Assembly (NCBI GenBank): GCA_030152405.1
Contig: JASLJL010000140.1
Coordinates: forward strand, 1-17,618
DNA from: Gordonia sp. (in: high G+C Gram-positive bacteria)
Lineage (GTDB): Bacteria; Actinomycetota; Actinomycetes; Mycobacteriales; Mycobacteriaceae
DNA: 17,618 nt
Direction of reading: 5' to 3'
The position numbers and the translations under genes are program-made. The number at the start of each line of letters is the position of its first letter. Within the stretch, counting starts at the first letter, position 1. This document shows positions 8,097 to 14,823 of the stretch, one piece after another. Below the pieces are notes generated by a model, which was not told the DNA's origin, did no database searches, and was given only the letters and a program-made list of their open reading frames with translations.

Positions 8097-9308
8097 ATGT
8101 CTGACGACGCCACGGCCGACGCCCCCGACACTCCGTCGGGCACCCGTCGCCCGTGGCGTCGCTGGCTTCGATGGGGACTTCTCGTCCTCATCATCGTCAT
8201 CCTCGGCACCGAGGGATACCTGATCTGGCCGAAACTCAAGGACACGTGGGCCAGGATCGGCGAGTTGCAGTGGGAGTGGGTGTTCGCGTGCATCGTCGCC
8301 GCGATGCTCTCGATGGACAGCTACGCGCAGGTCCAGCGTGTCCTGATGCGGTCGGCCGGCGTCAAGGTGAATCAGCGGGAGTCGCTGGCGGTGATCCTCG
8401 CGTCCAACTCGGTGTCGCAGACGATGCCCGGCGGCCAGGTGCTGTCGCCCGCGTTCATCTACCGGGAGAGCCGCAAGTGGGGTGCGACACCGGTCGTCGC
8501 GTCGTGGCAGCTCGTCATGTCCGGCCTGCTGGCCGGCGCCGGACTCGCTGTTCTGGGCCTCGGCGGCGCACTCCTCGCCGGCGCTAAGACCAGCCCGTTC
8601 TCGGTGATCTTCAGCGTCTCGGCCTTCCTCGTGTTCGCGGTCGGCGCGCAGTACCTCGCCAGCCATCCGCAGTCGCTCGAGGCGATCGGTCTCCGGGTCC
8701 TCGGGTGGATCAACAACATCCGAGAGAAGCCGGACGATCACGGGACCGCACGGCTGCGCCTCACCCTCGAACAGCTGCAGGCCGTTCACCTCAACCGTCG
8801 TGACGGCGCCGAAGCGTTCGGTTGGAGCTTCTTCAACTGGGTGGCCGACGTGGCGTGCCTGGCGTTCGCGTGTTGGGCGATCGGCTCGCACCCGTCGGTC
8901 GCCGGTCTGATGGTGGCGTATGCGGCGGGCAAGGCCGTCGGAACCGCGATCCCGCTGCTGCCCGGCGGCCTGGGCGTGGTCGATCTGACCATCGCGTCCG
9001 CACTCACCTCGTCGGGTATGACGCTGGGCGACGCGACCGCCGCCGTGCTGATCTACCGCATGGTCAGCTATGTGCTGGTGGCCGTGGTGGGCTGGGTGGT
9101 CATCGGCGTCCGATACCGGGGCGCGTTCAAGTCCGGTGACAGCCTGGACCGCGAACTGGAGCAGGACCGCCAGCGTGAGGCGCGCACCGTCGTCGATCGG
9201 CCAGCGGACGATCCGCCCGGCGACCGGCCAGGCGGAGACGGCACGATGAGCGACGGGACAGCGGGCGACGACCCGGGCGAGCAGTCACCGGGCGGCTCGC
9301 TACCGTAG
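8097..9308 (+). CDS. UPF0104/YbhN-type (LPG synthase TM-region-like) membrane protein
   Basis: A 403-residue polytopic membrane protein. After a short Asp/Pro/Arg-rich N-terminus come about seven or eight hydrophobic helices, the first at about 25-41 (WGLLVLIIVILGTEGYL). Family hallmarks are the conserved NSVSQTMPGGQVLSPAFIYR stretch and the late PLLPGGLGVVDLTIASAL motif, both typical of UPF0104 proteins, the flippase-like domain of lysyl-phosphatidylglycerol synthase. No catalytic synthase domain follows; instead a hydrophilic Asp/Gly/Arg-rich tail of about 60 residues ends the protein. It lies 27 bases after mmpL3 and by place may correspond to Rv0204c of M. tuberculosis (from memory). Lipid translocation or an accessory role in envelope lipid export is inferred from fold and context only. 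Confidence 0.85.
   Translation: MSDDATADAPDTPSGTRRPWRRWLRWGLLVLIIVILGTEGYLIWPKLKDTWARIGELQWEWVFACIVAAMLSMDSYAQVQRVLMRSAGVKVNQRESLAVILASNSVSQTMPGGQVLSPAFIYRESRKWGATPVVASWQLVMSGLLAGAGLAVLGLGGALLAGAKTSPFSVIFSVSAFLVFAVGAQYLASHPQSLEAIGLRVLGWINNIREKPDDHGTARLRLTLEQLQAVHLNRRDGAEAFGWSFFNWVADVACLAFACWAIGSHPSVAGLMVAYAAGKAVGTAIPLLPGGLGVVDLTIASALTSSGMTLGDATAAVLIYRMVSYVLVAVVGWVVIGVRYRGAFKSGDSLDRELEQDRQREARTVVDRPADDPPGDRPGGDGTMSDGTAGDDPGEQSPGGSLP
9301..9306 (+). promoter_or_regulatory. -10 element, probable leaderless start of the DUF3054 gene
   Basis: TACCGT ends seven bases before the ATG at 9314 and overlaps the stop codon of the preceding gene. It has the same spacing as the other leaderless candidates in this window. 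An AGGTGA stretch between it and the ATG is too close to be a good Shine-Dalgarno. Confidence 0.4.
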
Positions 9309-9313
9309 GTGAC

Positions 9314-9724
9314 ATGTCCTCACCTTCGTCCACGTCTCGCGGCGTGCTCGGCCCACTCGTCGTCGCAGCGTTCTGCGATCTGATCGCCTTGGTGGTGTTC
9401 GTCGCGATCGGCAGGCGCAGCCACGACGAGGCCGGATCGGTGACCGGCTTCCTCACCACCCTGTGGCCGTTTCTCCTCGGCGCGATCGTCGGCTGGGCCA
9501 TCGCTTACGCCGTCTCCCGCGACACAGTGTTCCTTCCGTCGCGGATCGTGCCGAGCGGCGCCGTGATCTGGGTGTCCACCGTGATCGTCGGCATGGTGGC
9601 GCGCGTGCTGTCCGGTCAGGGGACGGCGGTGTCTTTCATCATCGTCGCCACCATCGCGACCGGCGTTCTGCTGATCGGCTGGCGAGCGTTGTCGGCGTTC
9701 GCCGAGGCCAGGCGGAACCGCTGA
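9314..9724 (+). CDS. DUF3054 family membrane protein
   Basis: A 136-residue protein with four predicted transmembrane helices (about 10-31, 46-66, 76-95 and 103-125) and short loops. The opening hydrophobic helix with an embedded CDLIALVVFVAIGRRSH segment, the TLWPFLLGAIVGW helix and the RIVPSGAVIWVSTVIVGMVAR helix are characteristic of the actinobacterial DUF3054 family. The function is unknown. It begins five bases after the YbhN-like gene and is probably cotranscribed with it as well as having its own -10. It converges on the PBP-like gene with a single base between stop codons. Confidence 0.88.
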   Translation: MSSPSSTSRGVLGPLVVAAFCDLIALVVFVAIGRRSHDEAGSVTGFLTTLWPFLLGAIVGWAIAYAVSRDTVFLPSRIVPSGAVIWVSTVIVGMVARVLSGQGTAVSFIIVATIATGVLLIGWRALSAFAEARRNR

Positions 9725-9725
9725 G

Positions 9726-11375
9726 TCAGAGCTTCGAGACGCGGAAGTACTTCTGTGCCACCTGGAGTGCCGCGGTGCCCGACTTGTCTCCCTCGCAGTA
9801 GACGACGATCACCTTGCCGCCCTGGATGCCGACGAACCAGCCCGGCCCCTGCGGACCGTTGGTGCCGACGAGCGCACGGAGGCCCGGAGCCCCGGTGATG
9901 TCGCTGGCGTCGCCCGTGCGGGCGGTCGTCGCCATCTGACCGAGGATGTCTTTCGCCACCGCGGGCGGGAGCGTGCCTAGTTCGCCCTTGGTGATCTTCG
10001 TCGTGGCTCCGCGCACCACGTACGGGGCGACGGCGCTCTTCTTGCCCGCGTCGGCGCGCGCCAGTGCGACGCCGAGCGCCCCCATGTTCAGCATCGACGA
10101 GGTGAAGTCTGTCGGCGAGAACGCCGCCGCGGACACCGTCGTGGACGCCGTACGCGGCAGGCTCACACCCGGGGCCACGAATGTCACGTCCACTCCGAGG
10201 TGCTGCAGCATCTCACCGGCCTTCGGGGAGTCGTTCTGCGCGCCGGGAACCGCTCGGTCGATCGCGTCGAACACGGGCTTCAGCGTGCTGCCCGTGGGGT
10301 ACAGCAGTCCGGCCTCCACCTTCGACGCGGCGGCCGCGTCGTTCTGCGCCATCGCCAGGATGCCGCCCGACATGGCGTCGAAGACCATCATGCTGGCCGG
10401 CTGCGCCACCTCGACGACCGAATCGCCGAGTACGAGCTGCTGATTCTGGTCGATCGACGTCGCGACGTCCTTGCCAGGCGGTCCCTGCTCGCCCGCCAGA
10501 CGCCGCGGTTTGGCGCCGGGGACCACGAGTTGGACCTGCCAGCCCGCGGTCGCATCACGAACCGCGTTCCAATAGTTGGTGAGTCCGGCCTCGAGCGGGC
10601 TCGAGAGTCGTCGATCGTTCATCACCAGCCGACCCGTGCGGCGGACGGTGACGCCCGCGATGCGCTCGGGATCGGATGCGAGAACCTGCATGTCGGAGTC
10701 GCGGAGGGTGACGGTGACGACCTGCTGCCCGCGCGCGTCGTCGACCTGGCGGGAGATCGTCTTCGCCGTGATCAACGGGGCGATCGGTTTGATGGACGCG
10801 GCGAGGGAGGCGATCGCCGCGTCGGACTTCTTACCCGCAGCCGATGGATCGAACACGATCTCGTTGACGGGCTCCATCTGCATGAACGGCTTGCCCGTGC
10901 GGCTGTTCACCGTGGGCGCGGGCTTCGCGTCGGTGCGGATCCGCTGCAGTCGAGCGCCCGGCGGCATGCCCTGGAACAGCAGATTCGGATCCCACTGGAC
11001 CTTCCAGCCTGCGGTCAGCTTGCGGACGGTGCCCGTCGTCGTGGTCTCGTAGCTGCTGTCGTCGCGCCACTGCCAGGTGGTCTTCATGGTGAACGACGCC
11101 GTGCCGTCGCTGTACTCGACCGGCTTGTCGACCGACGTCGCCACCGAGTCGGGGTTCATGCCGGCGAGCGACGCGGAGATCGATTCGGAGGCCTGACCTG
11201 GGGAACTGGTGAAGTCGGAGGCGGCGTGCGCATCCTTGCGTTCGATGGCGTCGGCGAAGTCGCCTGCGACGCGGCCCGCGTCGGTGTTGTCCTCCGAACC
11301 GCATCCAGCCAGCAACCCCGCCGCGAGGACTGCGACCGTCGCCGCACCCGCCGTTCTCGTTCCCCTCCACGCCAT
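9726..11375 (-). CDS. Penicillin-binding-protein-like lipoprotein with degenerate transpeptidase domain
   Basis: A 549-residue exported lipoprotein: signal peptide with lipobox LLAGC, lipidated Cys25. Residues about 30-140 fit an NTF2-like MecA-N domain, followed by a linker/dimerisation region (about 150-310) and a class B transpeptidase-like domain from about 315. The nucleophile motif is present as GSTLKP (Ser363, Lys366). The stretch that should carry SxN is missing: only about 20 residues separate the SxxK helix from GEMLQHLGVDVTF, where relatives have a much longer segment. KTG is replaced by VGTNG (503-507), just before PGWFVGI, which normally follows KTG. The architecture matches the M. 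tuberculosis lipoprotein Rv2864c, which keeps all three motifs as I recall it. Active DD-transpeptidase function is doubtful; a structural or regulatory PBP-fold role is possible. Confidence 0.87.
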   Translation of the reverse strand: MAWRGTRTAGAATVAVLAAGLLAGCGSEDNTDAGRVAGDFADAIERKDAHAASDFTSSPGQASESISASLAGMNPDSVATSVDKPVEYSDGTASFTMKTTWQWRDDSSYETTTTGTVRKLTAGWKVQWDPNLLFQGMPPGARLQRIRTDAKPAPTVNSRTGKPFMQMEPVNEIVFDPSAAGKKSDAAIASLAASIKPIAPLITAKTISRQVDDARGQQVVTVTLRDSDMQVLASDPERIAGVTVRRTGRLVMNDRRLSSPLEAGLTNYWNAVRDATAGWQVQLVVPGAKPRRLAGEQGPPGKDVATSIDQNQQLVLGDSVVEVAQPASMMVFDAMSGGILAMAQNDAAAASKVEAGLLYPTGSTLKPVFDAIDRAVPGAQNDSPKAGEMLQHLGVDVTFVAPGVSLPRTASTTVSAAAFSPTDFTSSMLNMGALGVALARADAGKKSAVAPYVVRGATTKITKGELGTLPPAVAKDILGQMATTARTGDASDITGAPGLRALVGTNGPQGPGWFVGIQGGKVIVVYCEGDKSGTAALQVAQKYFRVSKL

Positions 11376-11414
11376 GTATCAATCTTCACTCTATTCACAT
11401 GGGTTTCACCAGTC

Positions 11415-11425
11415 TGTGACTCACA
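11415..11425. promoter_or_regulatory. Short palindrome upstream of the PBP-like gene
   Basis: TGTGACTCACA is a perfect inverted repeat (5-bp arms around one base) in the 160-base gap between the MarR gene and the PBP-like gene, about 40 bases before the latter's start. The half-sites resemble CRP-type TGTGA/TCACA, but the spacer is one base instead of six. The rest of the gap shows no gene. Confidence 0.25.
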
Positions 11426-11535
11426 TTCCAGGAACTTTCCGGTCACAATTGAGCATCGTCGCAGCTACCGAAACGTCGCTCGACGCGCTCAGCGGGCTGT
11501 CGTAGAGCGCGGAACCAGCCTCTCCGCGGTGGCCC

Positions 11536-12009
11536 TCAGAGCCCTTCGGCGACGATCCGCCTGCCGATCTTCCCGAAGGTCGCGCAGAACGTGGCGAACT
11601 CCTCGGGCGACAGAGAATCGATCACGAGACGCCGCACGGCGCGGTCACGCTCGTCGAGGATCGGTTGGACGACGTTCTTACCCTCCGGTGTGATCGCCAC
11701 CCACTTCTGGCGGCCGTCCTCGGCGTCGCCGCTCACGCGATCGACGTAACCCTTGCTGATGAAACGCGCCACCTGGCGCGACACCGTGCTCAACGGGATC
11801 TGGGCGGCCTCGGCGAGATCGCTGATCCGCAACATCTCATACGAGCTCAGCACCTCGAGGACCCGCCAGTCGGCGCTCGGCAACGACGAGGACGAGTCGA
11901 TCTGCTTGAACAGCGACCGGTAGAGCACCCAGCCGCCGGTCACGAACTGCTGCCAGAGCTCTCGCTCGCGGTCGTCGAGGATCGTGTCGACCTGCTCACC
12001 GTTCGACAT
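11536..12009 (-). CDS. MarR family transcriptional regulator
   Basis: A 157-residue winged-helix DNA-binding protein. The start MSNGEQVDTI is set by GAGGGGGG seven bases upstream; the frame extends further but without a ribosome site. The core reads LRISDLAEAAQIPLSTVSRQ (helix-turn-helix), then VARFISKGYVDRV, then the wing DAEDGRQKWVAITPEG, close to the DxRxxxxxLT signature of MarR proteins. Terminal helices provide dimerisation. No ligand can be inferred. It lies between the aminotransferase-like gene (90-base gap) and the PBP-like lipoprotein gene (160-base gap), all on the same strand. Autoregulation is likely for the family, and an inverted repeat overlaps its putative -10. Confidence 0.93.
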   Translation of the reverse strand: MSNGEQVDTILDDRERELWQQFVTGGWVLYRSLFKQIDSSSSLPSADWRVLEVLSSYEMLRISDLAEAAQIPLSTVSRQVARFISKGYVDRVSGDAEDGRQKWVAITPEGKNVVQPILDERDRAVRRLVIDSLSPEEFATFCATFGKIGRRIVAEGL

Positions 12010-12016
12010 CCGCCAA

Positions 12017-12024
12017 CCCCCCTC
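12017..12024 (-). promoter_or_regulatory. Ribosome binding site that fixes the marR start
   Basis: On the minus strand GAGGGGGG ends seven bases before the ATG at 12009-12007. The next in-frame ATG upstream (12075) lacks such a site and would add 22 residues atypical of the family. Confidence 0.7.
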
Positions 12025-12047
12025 GGGAACATTGCATCGCCAACTTT

Positions 12048-12066
12048 CGACCTCACAATACGGTCG
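12048..12066. promoter_or_regulatory. Candidate MarR operator overlapping a -10
   Basis: CGACC (12048-12052) and GGTCG (12062-12066) form an inverted repeat with a 9-base spacer. The spacer contains TATTGT on the minus strand (12055-12060), a good -10 for the marR gene. A 19-bp site across the -10 is the usual arrangement for MarR autorepression. The arms are short, so this is tentative. Confidence 0.35.
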
Positions 12067-12099
12067 GGCGAGCATGAAACCAGAATCGCAGTCGGACGA

Positions 12100-13296
12100 T
12101 CAGCCGAAGGAGCCGAGGACCCGGACCAGCTGATCCACCTCGTAGGGCGTCGAGTAGACGCCGAGTCCCACCGACACCGCACCGCCCACGTCGCGGACGC
12201 CGATCGCGTCCAACGCGCGACTCGGGACATCGTGCAGCGCGCTGATCCCGTTGTCGTTCAAGCGAGTACACACCTTCTCGGCGGCGACGCCGCGCACCAG
12301 GAAACTGACGAGCGGCACCCGGTGGGTGTCGACGCCGATCACGTGCACGTGCCCGAGGCTGTCCAACGACGAGACCAGATAGAACGCCAGCCGCTGCAGG
12401 TACTCGTATGTGCTGTCCATCGACATCGAGAGACGACGACGACGGGACCCGGCCGCGTCCGGCTCGAGCCTGGCCAGCAGGTCGACCGACGCGACGACAC
12501 CGCTCAGCAGCGGAGCCGGCGCGGGCGCCACCTCCAACCGCGCGGGACCGACGGCGTGCGGATCCATCGACACGTTGGTCAAAGAGTCGAGCGTCGCGCG
12601 GTCGGCGAACACCATCGCCGCCATCCGCGGCCCGCCCCACCGCTCGGCGCTCACGATCACCACGTCCGCGCCCAGTTCACCCATGGAGAGCGGCACGAAC
12701 GGCGCCGCATTCGTCGCGTCCACCACCAGCAGCGCGCCGGCCGCGTGCGCGTGACCCGCGATCTGTCCGATGTCGGTGATCGCTCCCGTTGTCGACGACG
12801 CCAACGTCACCGCGACCACCGTCGTCCGATCGGTCACGAGATGCGAGAACTGCCAGGGCGGAAGCGTTCCCTGCTCCACGTCGACCTCCGCCCACCGAAC
12901 GGCGGACCCGTGCCGGGCAGCGCCCCGGAGCCACGGGACGATGTTCTCTTCGTCGTCGAGCTTCGACAGGACGACGCCGTCGCCGATCCATCGCGTCACC
13001 GGCAGCGCGTCGACCAGCGCGGACACGACCGCGGCGCGTGACGGTCCGAACACGACGCACTCCGGCTGCGCGTCCAACAGGTCGCCGATCGCACTGCGCG
13101 CCTGCGCGGTGACGGTCGCCGCCTGCACCGACTGCCGCGACAGGCCGCCCGCGGGCACCGGCATGGATCGGATGCCGCGCGCCACGGCGGATGCGACCGC
13201 ATCGGGGATCTGCGTGCCGATCTGCGAGTCGAGATGAATCCAGGCGTCGCCCAGCGAGGGGAACAGTCCCCGCACGGAGGCGACGTCGAACGGCAT
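12100..13296 (-). CDS. Class-V aminotransferase/cysteine-desulfurase-fold protein lacking the PLP lysine
   Basis: A 398-residue protein, MPFDVASVRGLFPSLGDAWI, with the fold type I pattern of SufS/NifS-like enzymes: an N-terminal Phe-Pro-Leu-like segment, LDDEENIVPW (113-122), LASSTTGAITDI (165-176), VVDATNAAPF (191-200, Asp193 as the PLP-nitrogen aspartate) and a C-terminal small domain. The segment DVVIVSAERWGGPRMAAMVF aligns with the SGHKxxGPxG signature, but Arg219 stands where the Schiff-base lysine belongs. Ordinary PLP catalysis is therefore unlikely. Same length and position as Rv3778c of M. tuberculosis, which also appeared to lack the lysine as I recall. It diverges from pafE across 74 bases. 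A TATCGT seven bases before the ATG suggests a leaderless mRNA; in-frame GTG codons at 13302 and 13299 are weaker starts. Confidence 0.88.
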   Translation of the reverse strand: MPFDVASVRGLFPSLGDAWIHLDSQIGTQIPDAVASAVARGIRSMPVPAGGLSRQSVQAATVTAQARSAIGDLLDAQPECVVFGPSRAAVVSALVDALPVTRWIGDGVVLSKLDDEENIVPWLRGAARHGSAVRWAEVDVEQGTLPPWQFSHLVTDRTTVVAVTLASSTTGAITDIGQIAGHAHAAGALLVVDATNAAPFVPLSMGELGADVVIVSAERWGGPRMAAMVFADRATLDSLTNVSMDPHAVGPARLEVAPAPAPLLSGVVASVDLLARLEPDAAGSRRRRLSMSMDSTYEYLQRLAFYLVSSLDSLGHVHVIGVDTHRVPLVSFLVRGVAAEKVCTRLNDNGISALHDVPSRALDAIGVRDVGGAVSVGLGVYSTPYEVDQLVRVLGSFG

Positions 13297-13303
13297 GGCC
13301 ACC

Positions 13304-13309
13304 ACGATA
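13304..13309 (-). promoter_or_regulatory. -10 element, probable leaderless start of the aminotransferase-like gene
   Basis: On the minus strand TATCGT is followed by seven bases (GGTGGCC) and the ATG at 13296-13294. No Shine-Dalgarno is present. Confidence 0.5.
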
Positions 13310-13358
13310 GACAATCGACGCAAGTGGCGATCGTTGGAGGATGGCGTCCGGACGTGGG

Positions 13359-13364
13359 CACAAT
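13359..13364 (+). promoter_or_regulatory. -10-like element of pafE
   Basis: CACAAT ends six bases before the pafE ATG at 13371. The intervening GGGGAC is too close to the start to act as a normal ribosome site, so a leaderless transcript is suggested. Confidence 0.35.
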
Positions 13365-13370
13365 GGGGAC

Positions 13371-13913
13371 ATGATTCCCGAGATGTTCGGCAGTTCGGGG
13401 CCCGGCAATCCGATGGCACCCGGGCCGTCCTCGTCCGATTCCGAGCCCGTCGTCGAGTTCGCGCGCCCGCCCGCCGATTCGGAGGCCCCGGCCGATCCGG
13501 TCACGGCGATGGTCGAGCAACCCGCGAAGGTGATGCGGATCGGCACCATGATCAAGCAGCTCCTCGAGGAGGTGCGGGTCGCGCCGCTCGACGATGCGAG
13601 CCGAACTCGTCTCGCCGAGATCCACCGGACGTCGATCGCCGAGCTCCAGGACGGGCTCGCCCCCGAGCTCCGCGAGGAGCTCGACCGCCTCGCGCTGCCG
13701 TTCTCCGACGACGCCGCGCCGTCCGACGCCGAGCTCCGCATCGCTCAGGCGCAGCTCGTCGGATGGCTCGAGGGCGTCTTCCACGGCATTCAGACGGCCT
13801 TGTTCGCGCAGCAGATGGCGGCTCGCGGCCAGCTCGAACAGATGAGACAGGGAGTGCTCCCACCCGGCGCCGGTGAGATGTCCGACAACCACAGCACAGG
13901 TCAGTACCTATGA
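13371..13913 (+). CDS. bpa: Bacterial proteasome activator PafE/Bpa
   Basis: PafE is an ATP-independent ring-shaped activator that docks on the 20S proteasome core and opens its gate for unstructured or heat-damaged proteins. The 180-residue protein has a variable acidic, Pro-rich N-terminus (1-45), then the highly conserved core VEQPAKVMRIGTMIKQLLEE. Further conserved stretches are DGLAPELREELDRL and PSDAELRIAQAQLVGWLEG, with FHGIQTALFAQQMAARGQLE after them, forming the four-helix bundle. It ends in GQYL, the C-terminal tail that inserts into the proteasome alpha ring. The match to Rv3780 of M. tuberculosis is near identity in the core. It is divergent from the aminotransferase-like gene and is followed 22 bases later by wzm, the same neighbours as in mycobacteria. 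No proteasome genes lie in this window. Confidence 0.96.
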   Translation: MIPEMFGSSGPGNPMAPGPSSSDSEPVVEFARPPADSEAPADPVTAMVEQPAKVMRIGTMIKQLLEEVRVAPLDDASRTRLAEIHRTSIAELQDGLAPELREELDRLALPFSDDAAPSDAELRIAQAQLVGWLEGVFHGIQTALFAQQMAARGQLEQMRQGVLPPGAGEMSDNHSTGQYL

Positions 13914-13921
13914 CCCGCCGG

Positions 13922-13927
13922 TATGCT
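13922..13927 (+). promoter_or_regulatory. -10 element, probable leaderless start of wzm
   Basis: TATGCT, a strong TANNNT match, lies eight bases after the pafE stop codon and eight bases before the GTG at 13936. It would give the wzm-wzt-glfT1 group its own promoter, independent of pafE. Confidence 0.5.
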
Positions 13928-13935
13928 GTGACGTT

Positions 13936-14814
13936 GTGTCAGCCGTAGCCAACGACGGCGGAGCCCCCGGCCGGACCATCCCGCCCGCTCCGCCCACCTC
14001 GGATTCGCGAACGTTCGCCAGGGGCGTCCAAGACCTCATCGAGGGGTTCCGCACCTCCGAACTCTGGCTCCATCTCGGCTGGACAGACATCAAGCAGCGC
14101 TACAAGCGCTCCGTTCTCGGGCCGCTGTGGATCACCATCGCCACCGGCGTCACGGCCGTCGCGATGGGCATCCTCTACGGCGAACTGTTCCACCAGGACA
14201 TCAAGACGTTCCTGCCGTACGTGCTGCTGGGCTTCATCTTCTGGGGCTTCATCGAGACCACCGTCCTCGATGGTTCGGTGGTCTTCTCCACCAATGAGGG
14301 CCTGATCAAACAGCTGCCTGCGCCGATCAGCGTCCACGTGTACCGCGTGGTGTGGCGCAGCCTCATCATCTTCGCGCACAACATCGTCATCTACGCGATC
14401 GTGTTCGCCATCTTCCGGCCGCCGATCGACTGGTCGGCGCTCCTCGTGATCCCCGCCGTCGGGCTGTTCGTGCTGAACGCGATCTGGGTGACCGTGGTGT
14501 TCGGAATCCTGTCGACCCGCTTCCGCGACATCGGTCAGTTGCTGACCACCGCGGTCCGCCTGGTGTTCTTCATGACGCCGATCATCTGGTCGGCGAAGAC
14601 GCTGAACGCGGCAGGCGATTCGGGATCGAGCAAGCTGAAGTACGTCGAACTCAATCCGATGTACCACTACCTGGAGATCGCTCGCGGTCCCCTGCTCGGC
14701 GACCACGTCGCGTTCTATCACTGGGGCATCGTGCTCGGCTGCACCGCGGTCGGCTGGATCGCCGCACTGCTGGTGATGCGCAATTTCCGTGCCCGCGTGG
14801 CGTACTGGGTTTAG
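13936..14814 (+). CDS. wzm: ABC-2 type permease, galactan exporter membrane subunit
   Basis: This is the membrane subunit of the ABC transporter that moves lipid-linked galactan to the outer face of the inner membrane for arabinogalactan synthesis. The 292-residue protein has a cytosolic N-terminus of about 60 residues with the conserved WTDIKQRYKRSVLGPLW stretch (49-65), then six hydrophobic segments (about 66-82, 93-112, 143-160, 168-190, 205-219 and 263-281), the ABC-2 pattern of polysaccharide exporters. LNPMYHYLEIAR precedes the last helix, as in relatives. The start is the GTG at 13936, placed eight bases after a -10; an ATG at 13873 would overlap pafE and is unlikely. Partner of the downstream ATPase, nine bases away. 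It corresponds to Rv3783 (RfbD) of M. tuberculosis. Confidence 0.93.
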   Translation: MSAVANDGGAPGRTIPPAPPTSDSRTFARGVQDLIEGFRTSELWLHLGWTDIKQRYKRSVLGPLWITIATGVTAVAMGILYGELFHQDIKTFLPYVLLGFIFWGFIETTVLDGSVVFSTNEGLIKQLPAPISVHVYRVVWRSLIIFAHNIVIYAIVFAIFRPPIDWSALLVIPAVGLFVLNAIWVTVVFGILSTRFRDIGQLLTTAVRLVFFMTPIIWSAKTLNAAGDSGSSKLKYVELNPMYHYLEIARGPLLGDHVAFYHWGIVLGCTAVGWIAALLVMRNFRARVAYWV

Positions 14815-14817
14815 GAG
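14813..14817 (+). promoter_or_regulatory. Ribosome binding site of wzt, overlapping the wzm stop
   Basis: AGGAG shares two bases with the TAG stop of wzm and lies six bases before the GTG at 14824. It sets the start and suggests translational coupling between the two transporter subunits. Confidence 0.75.
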
Positions 14818-14823
14818 CAGGCC

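Noticed and set aside
11415..11425. CRP-type binding site at TGTGACTCACA
   Set aside because: The half-sites fit, but the spacer is one base instead of six, so it is kept only as a palindrome of unknown meaning.
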